This document shows, piece after piece, positions 11,498-24,500 of a stretch of 64,000 bases of DNA (positions within the stretch are counted from its first letter, which is position 1; each line of letters opens with the position of its first letter). The position numbers and the translations under genes were made by a program. The notes under the pieces were generated by a model. That model made no database searches. It was not told where the DNA came from and saw only the letters and a program-made list of their open reading frames with translations. Origin of the DNA: Microvelia longipes (taxonomy: Eukaryota; Arthropoda; Insecta; Hemiptera; Veliidae); NCBI GenBank assembly GCA_018340805.1, contig JACMZG010001870.1, positions 24,260,271 through 24,324,270 of the forward strand, read 5' to 3'.

Positions 11498-14400
11498 GTA
11501 ACAGTGTTAATATATTAAAAATACATTTACGGATTTGAAGGTCTAGTTTAGATCATTGATCTAATCACCTTTTACTCATCCTGTCTTGCTTTGAATACGT
11601 TTTTATTAGGACCTCTCTCCATGATCGAAATTTGGCTGGTATTACGGTTATCCAAATTTAGCCATTTTTGTACGTTATCTGAGAATAATTATTTATTCGT
11701 TTCAATGTGGCATAGGAACTTTAAAATTATTTATTGTGCTTTTGTAACAGGCTGTACAAATACTAGAATAATTTGCAAATATTTATAAATAAGAATAACA
11801 TTTATAAATAAAATGGTGTCTCCTCTCCTTGTTCTTTCTTTTTTGCCCCATTATCTTCTAAAATAGGAAAGGGAAGCATATTAATAAAATAATCGGATAC
11901 GGGGTACCTCCGAACTTCTCTTTATCGTATCGGATTCGCTACGCTAATACCCCTACTTTTGACTCGCTTCGCTCGTCCTCAGAATACAAGTAGAATACAC
12001 AAGTCGTTAAATTAATAATGTAACACCTCTTCTTACTCGCTTCGCTCATCCTCATTCAATAAAACTTATAAATGTACTTGTCGTATTGAAACGAAACTTA
12101 TATTTCTTATTTATTACGTAAAGGTATATACTTACACTAAATTTAAACTAAATTGGATTATTTTCCGATTTTTTTACAATTTTATAAAAAACGTACACAT
12201 GTTATTCGATGAAAATTGAACCAATGCTGATAATCAGTGAAGCTTAGTACATACGTTAGTCTTATCCATAGCTACATGCATGCTAAATATCAATCCTATT
12301 GCATCATTTTCCTGCGTTTTATGATTTTTCGAAATTTTTTCCGAGTCATTATTGTGGGTTGATGACGTCATAAAAATATTTTCTAATAGCACAACTACAG
12401 CGGTTGACTGATTTTCGTACAAAGTTTCAATAAATACACAATGTACGATGATAAGACACACACACACATCCAGACAGACAACTTAACTCTAATTTCAGTG
12501 ACATACCGGTTTCGGTTTTTTCCCAAACACAATACTTTTCATATATACCTACGGTATAGGTATAAATGAGGAAAAGTGAAAATATATAACCCCTGTTTTT
12601 TTTTTATCAAACAATTACTTTGCAACTCCCACAAATTCTAAAAATCAATCAAAGTTGGTATTCATATGATGATATGAGACTATTCGTGGATGGAATGGAT
12701 GTATATACACTTTTCTCGTGATAACAGCATAGTCCAAACGGATCAACTAAATTAAATGCAACTTGGCTCAAATCAATTCCTATAAGTGGAAGAACTGTTA
12801 AGATTCTGGTGTAATACATCGTAGTGTATTAAAAAGATGACATTAAAAAGATCTTGAAAATGTAATATTGATATGTAATATTTCTAGAGCTAGCTTATAG
12901 TTTAGGGCCCATCAAGGCCTGAACCACATCTGTGGCTACCAGTTCTTAACATATTTAAATTTGAATAGCTGCGTTATTCTATACATTATAGAATAGAATA
13001 AGCTAGAGGATAGAGAAGCTTAGTTCTATACTTGGTAGCTTGTTTAATTAAGTATGCATTTTGAACTCCAACACGACAAAACATACAAATTTTTATTTTT
13101 CGACAACTTTACCGTAGGTATAAAGAGAAAGTAATACGTGTTTGTACTAAAAATCCAAGAACAAGATTTCACCGCCATGGAGAACATTTTTTTAAGACCG
13201 CCTATGGGGTTTTTACCAGGATGTCTGTATCTATATGTGTGTGTTTGTTATCATCGTAGCTGTCAATATATTTATGGTGGAGTGTTAAAAATGCAATCAT
13301 TAGATCTAACTGTACTTAGCGGAAAATAACTTTGTATGACGTCATTGGCCGTCATTAATGAATCGGCACATTTTATTAACGCGGATCTCTGGTTTTTTGG
13401 ATCACAAATAAGAGAAATTGACCGAGGTGGATTACCACTAAAAATAAAACGGTGTTTTATTAAAAATGACAGGAACTTAAGGACTTCACTGATTTCACTT
13501 ACCTCCTTAACTTTCCGTTGCGGTGAGGATCTGTGAGTGAAACAATAATTTAACCTTCCCCCCACCACGCTTCAAGCCTCGCCTTTGAGCGGGACTTGAC
13601 GTTTTTTTCTTCTGTCTTTTACCATAACTAGACCCAGAATTCTTAGGTAAATTAAAATGCAAGCCTTATTGATTTTATTTTATTTTATTTTATTTTATTG
13701 ATATATTGATTTGCAATAATCATCCCGCTTGTTTGGACATTGTTCTGTACGGCGCCAAGATCTATCCTGTAAGCTAACAGTTAACTTATATAGGACCTCT
13801 TTAGCTCTAGAGTTTGGCAGAGATTTTGAGTTTGATAGGTTATTGAATATGATAAGCAGAATAAAAATTTGGATATGAGTAGAGGTGCTCAAATAGGGGA
13901 GAAATAACACTTAAACGCTGTAAAAAGTTTTAATTTTTTTAGATGGGGATTTATAAAAAAATTGGAGAGATAAACAATTAATATAAATTTGGGATATTAA
14001 ATGGAGTCACTCTTGATTCTGAGCATGTATTAATCATCTGACGTCACTCTTGAAAAATTATACAATTGATTCACTTTTTTGTCACGGGTGTTTCAGGTGA
14101 GACCTGTCTGAATCCTGATGGGAAACAAGGTGTTTGTAAACGATTTAAGGATTGCCCAACTGCAGCAGCAGCTATCAGACAGAAGATAAGACCAAGAACT
14201 TGTAGTTTTATCAGCAACTTACCCGTAAGTGTAGCGAGTTAAAATAAACCTGTGCGTTGTCAGGTACTCGTTAAAGATCCCTTACCCCAAATGAAACTTG
14301 GTATAGGCAAAGTTTAAGACCCTTATAGTAGATTCATTATAATCAAGGATCTTGAATAAAGGGGATGACGCACTAAGTCGATTTGCCATACAAACAAGTG

Positions 14401-15493
14401 ACCCCATCGAAAACCAAAAAATAGAGAGAATTCAACACGAAACACACGTCAAAAACCAACTGCACATGCTTGGTACAAACTGCGCATGCTTACAATTCTT
14501 AAAACAGCGCAGGTCTTAAAAATTTAGAGGCAAACTTACGTCACAATGGTTTCCCATTGTTTATTGCTTGAGAAGGTATAACAAAACACGCTTACTATCA
14601 CTCACTGAAGAGGCAAAGTATAGTCCAAAATTTAAAATTAAATAAGCACAAATGACTTAACAAGCACCACAAATGTAACAATCACGAGAAGCACAGAAGA
14701 AAGTTTAGAAGCAAACTCGATAACCTTAGTACATAATCTGCGTTTGGCGCCTTTTTTTCATTATAACCAAGGGGAAGGTAAGTTTGCTCCTATTTCTCTA
14801 TCTCATACAACTTCCATGGGGTAAGAAATGTTCCCTAATGCGTCATCCCCTTTATTCAAGATCCTTGATAAATAATACTATATTGTTTCTGCTTTGTAGT
14901 TTAAAGTATGTGGAGGTTTGGTTTAACAGTGAGGGCACGTGTTGTTTCTAGTTTTCACTAGACTATAAGAGTCAGTGAACATATGTATGATTGCTTGAAA
15001 AAAACATGAGAGGAACCATAGAATTTCACGACTCTTCTGTCTAGATTAGATGAAATATACCTACACTTGAAATTAAAAGAAGTAGAACACTATCTTAGGG
15101 AGCCGGCAAAAAGGGTCCAACAACGTGGCCTACTTGCCTGGTTGTCACTACCATTCCCCCTATATTACTACTATATTCTGAGGACGAGCGAAGTGAGTCC
15201 GAAGCAGGGAGGATGAGCGTTGCGAATCCGTTGTGATGAGGAAAAGTTCCAAGGTACCCCATACCTGATTTTTTTAATTTAAGCTGTTAAAGGTAAAAAT
15301 AGATATTTGAACATTATCCCAATGAAAGTTTTGCCCTTTATCTGTCAATAAGTATAAATAGAAATACATTTATAACAGCTTGTGATAAGAGGTGCAAAGT
15401 TAGATTTTTAATCATTTGCGTAGCTCCGGAAAATTTCCTGATTGATTATGGAACCATTTGAAACTGGTTCTAGATTTCAATAAAAAGATTCCT

Positions 15494-15579
<86 letters not shown>

Positions 15580-18500
15580 TAGTTTTTTAAATTGTTTATA
15601 TTTTGTATGATTAAAATTGTTTTATAGGTTTATACTTGTCTTGTATGTATAAATAAATAAATATTAGTAGCCGGAAATTAATCATCTGGTTTTGTTTAAT
15701 AACGGTTTATTCCTATCATTTCAGGTTATTTGCTGTCCTCCGAGTTTAGATTACTCATCTCCTCCTACTAGAGGAGACCAGGAAAGTCCAGCAAGACCAA
15801 CTTCTCGTCCTACAAAGCTTTCCATTACTCCGGATTCCTGCGACTGTCAATGTGACTGTGAGAGTGTTAAAGGCAATAAAAGTCCTACAAATAGTCAGCT
15901 GGACACCGCTATCAGTGTTGCAAAACAAAGTAAGATTTATATTGCCCTTTTCTTTTTGGCATAAACATTTCATAATTAACATTTTAGAAAATAAATCTAC
16001 TGAGAAGAAGATGGCGATCAGAATCAAAATTATTAAAATTTATTAATTACCTTATAAAATATTTTAAAATCACAAAACTCATTATTATTTATTAAAAGTT
16101 TAGACGTAATATTTTATGTAATTATTGATTCTTATACTGGGTGGAACATTTCAGATGCACCAACATTAAATTCTTAAAAATTAGGTACAAGTTGTTTTTT
16201 CTACCAGCAAATTGACTCTTGCAAACTCAAAGATACCATCAAGTCGTCTGTATCCTTAGAGCATTACTTTGAAAAAAAGAAACAATTTGTGATGCTATAA
16301 ATAAGACGGTAAAAAATTACCACCTGTACCAAGATTTGAACCAAGGAACTTTAGCGTTTTGTAGTCTTATCGACTCCTGAACGGTTTTGTTGGGTTCAGC
16401 ACCACAAAAACATCAAAACATATGTAAATTGTTTATTGACCGTATTTTAGGTTATCCGGTTATTTACCTCCATTTTTGCGAATTTTTGGTCACTAAAAGG
16501 GGTCGTATCGACTTCAGACCGGTTTTGTCTAGCCCCCCCCCCCAAGAAACAGAAAACGACAGCCCTTTCGGTTTTTTTGTTTACCGGCCGTATTTTGGTT
16601 TCTGGTTGGTTCACTATGTTTTTTTCTCGACTTTTTGGTCACTTAGAGGGGTACCAGTCGTTGGCACTCCAAGTTGTTGGAGCTCCATTCGTTCGCGCGC
16701 CATCATTTGCGCTCCAATTCGTTGGAGCGCCAATTATAGGCGCTCCACATCGTTGGAGCTCCATTTAAAGTGGAGCTCTCACGATATGGAGCGCTAACGA
16801 ATGGCGCGCCAACGAATTACCTGCACTTTAATTTTCTCGCGTGATTTTCTAAAAATTCATAGACGCTCCAAATCGTTCGAGCTCTATTTCAAATGGAGCT
16901 CCAACGATATGGAGCGCCAAAGAATGGCGCTCGAACGATATGGAGCGCCAAAGATTGGCGCTCCAACGACTTGGAGTGTCTATGAATTTTTAGAGAAATC
17001 ACGCGAGAAAATGTAAGTGCAGGCAATTCGTTGGCGCGCCAACGAATGGCACCCACTTAGAGTGGTTGTATCGACTCCGGACCAGTTTCATTCAAGGATC
17101 TTTTTCGCTGCGAAACAATTTAACTCTTAACTTTACTAAAGGTTTGTTCGGCACATGAACTGGAGTCGGAGTCACTACTCTACTCTGCACTATTCTTCTG
17201 TACACTCAAATTTTTCATTTTGGAGTCATCTAGGGTAAAGTAGAGTAAACTCAGGATTAATTGCGTGCGCGAAGGTTAGGTAACCTCTGGAATAACCTTC
17301 CTGGGTTATCTAACCTTCCTAGCTAAACAAAATATATAATAATTTACAATATATTCACATTTTTTGATCAATTCATAGTTCAATTGAGTTGCTTTTTTAG
17401 AAAATGTGGTTATTTTATGGGATCTAAATTGTTTTAGGCAGCCCCGTACAAATTTCAGTGAAAATCAAGTTTTGTGTACCTTGTTTTTTGTTCAAATTAT
17501 AAAATTATTACCTAGAATTTGAGTAAATAGTTATTATTTTCTTAATTTGCACTATCTTTATTGGGTCAATTGCTAGTTTTAAATAAGTTTTGTTTAAATT
17601 AAGTACGTACATATATCAGCTTTCTGTTGAGACTAGTGAATCCGATTTTAGGCGATATAAGGCTTTGTGATCACAACAACAAGAGATATATGATTCTTTC
17701 TTTTATTAAAGATGGCACACATTATTAAACAACAACTATTTGCTCAAATTCCATGTAATTATTTAATTTAATTTGAACGAAAAATATAGCTGTCAACTGA
17801 TTATAACCATGTGTTATAACATAGATTATGATAAATTAATTTTTGCTTCAGGCTATCAAATTTATTGATTGACGAATATTTGTTTACATGAAACATCCAC
17901 AAAGCTTCTAGCTTATATATTTGCAATATATACAGCATAGAAACAAAAAGATATTAAAGGCTTAATACAATTTATATATACTTTTAACATATATGTATAT
18001 ATCCCCATTTATTTTCGCATTTTCCCCTATCTATCTGTTACATACAATGATGTCCGACATTTTTATTTTTTAAAATATTAAAAAGAAGAAAACTAAGAAG
18101 AAAGATTCGTCCAATGAGGGTTTTCAGTTTTTTGAATTTTATCAGCCAATGTTACGGTGTTGATTGTTTGAGTCAAATAATTTAAATTGTTTATAATATA
18201 ATGGTTACTTTTAATTTAAATTAATGTAAGTTAGTCATCTTGAGAGGGGGGGGGATAGATGAATAAATTAATTCTATTGTAAGTGCATATCATGTATAAT
18301 TTTCTCAGTGCCAAAGATGGCAAAAAGGGAATTCAAAAAAAGAAATTCAAGTACTCTTTTGACTTGAATTTCCTTTGGATTTGAGATTCGATCTTACTAC
18401 ACAATCTTACTGCTGTGTGAACGTAGTGAATTGAATTTATCGACGTATTATATTTATATATAGGACCCAGTTCCAAATTAACTGAGGATCTCCTCAGTCT

Positions 18501-21500
18501 AAGCAGATGGGACCTTAGAACAGTAACTGAACTACTGACTGGTCACTGTCACCTCCGCAAACACATTCATACATAGAGATATATAAAAGAGGAGGCATAG
18601 CTTATCTTAATACCCTAAGAGGCCTGAAACATCTTTTTGGGGATCTCAGGGGCTCCGTGTAACCTCATTGAAACCTCCTCTAAGAGTACGTTAAGTAAAG
18701 TGATGTTGAAATTCATACAGTGGGGGTGGGGGCAGGGGACACAGTGGTCTAACTCCCTGGTTTTAGGTGGTCCTAAAAAAACGGATTAGTTGCATTAACT
18801 ACTGCACCGAGCGCTAGTTTTCACCTTGTATGCTTATCACTATTGTTATCAGATTTAAATCAAGACTTCTATTTATGTTTATAAAAAATGTAAACAAGAC
18901 AATTTTTATCATATTCATTAATTTTTTTTTCTTTTTTAGTTGTTTATAAGATATTTTTTTTAGAAAATAGTATAACGTGTGTTACAAAAGTTGTGTTATA
19001 ATGAATGAGGACACGAAGACGTAAATTAAATTTATTATTTCCCGGTTTGATATTTGTCTACAAATCAAGGTTATCACAATATCATCAGGTCTACTTAAAA
19101 TTAACACAGCGTTATATTTTTATAACATTTTATGAAATTATACCTTTAAAATAATTAATACAATTTTTAACATTTTAAAGACCCTTTTAAATAATTTTAA
19201 TCTTGGAATTGAAGAAAATAATTATTTTATATATGGCGTACAAGGTGAACCGACCTGCCACTAGTGGAGGCAGGTCCATCTAACCCAGCTTATTCAGGGA
19301 GAGTTAGACCACTGTGTCCCGCGCCCACCCCTACTGTATGAATTTCTACATCACTTTGACGTTAAGGTTATAACGAAATAATCATTGTGGACTTTTCCGC
19401 TTTGTTTGGGTTTTTTTCCTATTATAAACGTCAAAAAAATCCTCTATCATGCCCACAATATCATATCAGGCCAACCTTATTGGTTCCTTAACCCTATTTT
19501 CCCACGCTGTCAACTGATTATATCCATGTGCTATAACATAGTTTATGATAAATTAATTTTTGCTTCAGGCTATCACATTTATTGATTGACGATTATTTGT
19601 TTACATGAAACGACCACAAAGCTTCTAGCATATATATTTGCTTTTAATATTGCATTGTACACTTTCTTATTAAAAATAGTATCTGTAACATTAATCAAAA
19701 AATATTAAATTTAGTCCAAAGTGTAGTTAAAAAACTGTATAACACACATATGGGGCCTTCACCAATTATAAACCCATTTCAGGACTATTTTTAAAAACTT
19801 CAAAAATTTTATACAAAAATTAATATAAATATTAGATTTTCCACTTTCCTGGAAAATCTGATCCTTCAAAAAATTCCTAAATGTAGTCTACAGTATTGCT
19901 AACAAGACTGTATAACCTATATCCATAGCCCTCAACGAATATAGACCCGTTTGGAACTATATTTAAGAACCTTTGGCATATTTATACAAAACATTTATAT
20001 AACTCATAGTTTTTCCACTTTTCCAGAAAATCTGATCGTTGCAAAATTCTGATACAAATCCTAAATGTAGTCTACAATATTGCTAACAAGACTGTATAAC
20101 CCATATGCGTGGCCCTCAAAGATTATGGACCCATTTTAGAACTATATTTAAAAACCTTTGGCATATTTTTACAAAACATTAATATAACTCTTAGATATAT
20201 TAATTTTGCTAATAACCTTGTAAACCAGCTACCTGCTAACTCAAAAACCCTATGGAGTACTTGAATGAGGCCAACAATAAAAACTTTTATTTCCAACCAA
20301 CGTGTCCTAATGAAGTTGCTAAAGTAATCAAAGGTTTAAAAGCTTCTAAATCTAATGATATTTACCTGCATAGTAATGACCTCCTCAAAGCAATTTGTGA
20401 CATTATTAAAAAACCACTCGCTGATTTAATTAACTCCTCTATGATTCTTGGTTACTTCCCAGATAATTTAAAAACCAGCAAGGTAGTACCTATCTTAAAG
20501 AAGGGTGATTCGGACGATCCTAATAATTTTAGACCCATTTCACTCACACCAGTAATTGGGAAGGTCTTTGAGAAAATAATTAAAGCTCGTTTAGTAAATT
20601 TCTTCGACAAATGTGATATTTTTAATAAACAACAGTTTGGCTTTAGAGAAGGTCTATCCACTCAGGATGCTATTAATGCTATCACAAATGTAATTTATGA
20701 AGCTTTTGAAGCCAAAGAAGAGGTCATGACGTTGTCATGCGATCTCTCTAAGGCTTTTGACTGTGTCAGTCACGAGTTATTGTTGGAGAAATTGTATCAC
20801 TACGGCATTGGAGGAACTCCTTTGGCTTTAATTGATTCTTATCTGAGACATAGAACTCAAAATTACCGTTTTCAATGGAGGAACTAGTTCTATGGGGGAA
20901 ACTATGTATGGGGTGCCTCAAGGCTCGGTCCTTGGACCTTTACTTTTTATAATTTATGTCACGACCTCCCTGATAACGGTAATGTGAGTCCTAGGTTTGC
21001 AGACGATTCCACATATGTAGTAAAAGGGCTCGATCCCACAGTAAATAAACAAAATATGGAATATAATGTTACTGTAGCTCAAACATGGTTTATTGCTAAC
21101 AAATTAACTTTAAATAAAGATAAGAATCAATTAATAACCCATACCTTAAAGAGTAGTGGCAATAAAAATAATAAAGAGTCAATTAAAATCTAGGGTTATC
21201 AATTGATCGTTCTTTAAATTGGAAAATTCATATCAATGATGTAAGTAGTAAACTCAGTTCTGTTTTGTTTATGCTTCGAAAGCTTAGCACTACTGTTGAC
21301 TTGAAAACCTGCAAGCTGGCTTACTATGCTCATTTCCACTCACGATTATTATATGGCATCAGAGAATGGGGAGCTGCCCCGAGTGCACACAATGTTTTTC
21401 TATTGCAAAAAAAAGCCATTAGAATTATTACAAAGTCTAAATATGATGCGCATTGTGCAAAACTTTTCAAAGAAAATAAGATTCTAACACTTTATTCAGC

Positions 21501-24500
21501 ATACATTTTTTCAGTTTTAGTATACATTAAAAATAGACACCATGAATTAGATAATAATAAAAATCATGGTTATTCACTAGATTTTATACAAATATAAATT
21601 TGCCATTCTCCAGACTTAGTAAGTCAAGTCAATCTCCGATGGTGAATGGAATCAAATGTTTTAATAAGCTGCCTACTAGTATTGTAGACCTTCCTATGGA
21701 TTCCTTTAAAAAGGTTATTTAAAGAAATACTAATTGATAAAGCTTATTACTGTGTCAATGACTTTTTAAATGACAGTATAGTGTATCCTGAAAAATTGTA
21801 AACTGGTACCTTTTTAACTTAATAATATCTTACATAATTTTTATTTATTGTATTTTTTTTTTACGTTTTAATTTGTATTCATGAATTGACTATTGTGAGG
21901 CCTTTGAATGTAAGGCAACCACAAGCTATAATAAATAAATAAATAAATAAATAGATTCTCCACTTCCCTAGAAAATTCAATTGTTCAAAAATTCTGAAAA
22001 AGATCTAAAATGTAGTCTACAATAATACTAACAAGACTGTATACCCATATGAGTGGCCCTCTAATATTATGGACCTGTTTCAGAACTATATTTAAGAACC
22101 TTTAGCATTTTTATACAAAAAATTTATGTATCTCATCGTTATTCTACTTTACCAGAAAATCTGATCGTTTAAAAATTCTGAATAAATTCCTAAATGTAGT
22201 CTTTAGTATTGCTAACACAACTAAATAATCCCTCTGCAGGGCCCTCAACGATTATACTTTAACTTCAAAAATTTAATACAAATATAATATAACTCATAGA
22301 TTTTCCTTTTTTCCAAAAAATCCGATAGCTTTAAATTGGTGCTTTTTCTGCCGAAGGCTAAAGTAGCTAATTACAAGCCTTAGTAAATATATTAATGTAT
22401 ACAGATCTTAATCACAACAGGCTAAAATATTTTATTTATTAGTATTTAAAGTAATATGTACAGATCTTACTGCCAACGGGCTGGAATAGTTTATTATATT
22501 TATTATAAAAAAAACTATGAGTTATATAAATGTTTTGTATAAAAATGCTAAAGGTTCTTAAATACAGTTCTGTAACGGGTCTATAATCGTTGAGGGCCAC
22601 ACATAAAGGTTATACAGTCTTGTTAACAATACTGTACAGCAGCGTTTCCCAACCTTTTCAGTAACGCGACCCTATAATTTTCTTTTCTAAAGTTTGGCGA
22701 CCCAAATGAATTTATTTTGCATAACCTGAAAATTGCAGGCGTTTTTATTTATTGCCGAACTAGTTATGACCATAACTACATCGTCAAATCCTAATTTTCA
22801 TGAGGTTTTTACTTAAATAGAAAACTACACACTAATTGGAGTTCAAAAGAAGTATATTATATAATTATATTATAGCAATAAAATATAAAATTTTAAAATT
22901 AAATTAAATATAAAAATTAACACAGCTCGTAACTCATTTTGTCTGTATTTTTCAAAGGAAATGCGCATAATTATCCAGTTGGTTGTACAAAACTATGCCT
23001 CTAAAATTAAATTACACACTACTATTTGCACTAGTTTAAAGTTAGTAACTTATCTTTAAGCTTAGTCAGTTATCCTTAAAGATTTTAGCGCATTTCCTTT
23101 GATAGAAAAAATGAGTTACGAGGAGCAATGCTTAACAATTGAGTAACTACTTAGGTTCTAAAGCATGAACCGGAACCTTAAGCAAGAAACGGGTTGTTAA
23201 GCACGGAAACACTTATTCTAAATGAAATTCGCTAGACATGCGGACCACCGCGCTAGAATTATTCTGTAGTTATAAAGTTATATAATGTAAAAAAATATAA
23301 AAAATTATCATTCCAACCTGGATTGTTGTTAAGCACGAAAACACGCATCCAAAGGAAATTCGCCCGACATGCGGACCACCGCGCCAGAAGGTTTTCGATA
23401 ATTTGTTGGGGTTTTTTCGACTTTTTGGTAACTTAGAGTGGTCTTATTGACTTCGGACCGGTTTCATTTGATTCAGCGCCAAAAATTTAGAGAAAACGAC
23501 ACCCTACTCGAAATTAATTTTTTATTGACCTAATTTTTGGTTTTCTGTAATTTACAATGATTTTTTCGACTTTTTGGTCACTTAGAGTGGTCGTATCGAC
23601 TTCGGGACCGGTTTAAGTTGATTCAGCGTCTCAAAAAACGAACTATTGACCTTTTTGCGGTGAAAAAAATAACCCTGAATTTTGCCGATTTTTGGAAAAA
23701 TTTCGTTGACTCAGCAAACGGGTTAATGACGTCACAAAAACCTGGTTTTCAATAGGGTTAAAACCTGTCCTCCTGAAGGTTGAGTTTTGTACTAAGTTTG
23801 ATTAAAAAATATTAATCAGTTCGAAAGATAGAGTGTTTACAAAAAAGTGTCTAGAAATACATATATAAAGTCTCGCGAAACGTATGTTTTCGTCAATAGG
23901 GACCTCTGAAACGGATTTGTGTCGTGGTCCGAGGTTTGACTTCCGCCATGACACCTATTCCATGAACGAATTTTATATCCAAAGGAAATCGCTAAAATAT
24001 ATAAACTTTGACATATAACGTTGATGTATATTAGAACCAAATTCACATATAATTGAACATTATAATTTTAATAACCTGAACCAGTATTTATTGAAAAACA
24101 GTATTATCATAGGTATAACAATTCATCAAAGTTAGCAAGAATTAGATAAAGGCGGGTGCCTCTGTCGGTAAAGGACTTCTAAGAAATGTTTTGGCCGCGG
24201 CTTCTTTTGTTATCGCATGTTTAAGGTATTATCAATTTTTCAAAATAATATCTGTTTAAGCAAATCTGTTATTTGCTTATAATAATATTTTGACATAAAT
24301 CTTGGTAATTTTTTGGATTGTTAATAATAGAAAAATTTGGCGACCCAAAAATATTCGTTCGCGACCCAGGGTTGGGGAAGGGCTGCTGTACAGTGTATCG
24401 TTTAAGTTTTAAAAATCCCCAAGGTCATAAGCATTTTGGGGATCGACCAATCAGAGAAGCCGCTGCCAACCCCTCTCTTGAAAGAGAAAAAAAAAATTCC

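Larger units (their letters stand above)
22640..24385. mobile_element. Non-autonomous hAT element, 1746 bp
   Basis: It begins CAGCGTTTCCCAACCTTTTC and ends GGTTGGGGAAGGGCTG, the hAT-type CAGNGNTTCCCAACC terminus. A perfect 8-bp duplication CTGTACAG flanks it (22632-22639, 24386-24393). No transposase frame. Inside are an inverted-repeat insert (22922-23135), two copies of an AGCACGRAAACAC...GACATGCGGACCACCGCG motif (about 23195-23265 and 23325-23395) and two 149-bp satellite units. Confidence 0.92.

Noticed and set aside
16387..16797. 136-codon open frame over the satellite and GGAGC island
   Set aside because: The frame follows the 149-bp repeat and the palindromes; it has no protein homology that I recognise, and the repeat explains its openness.
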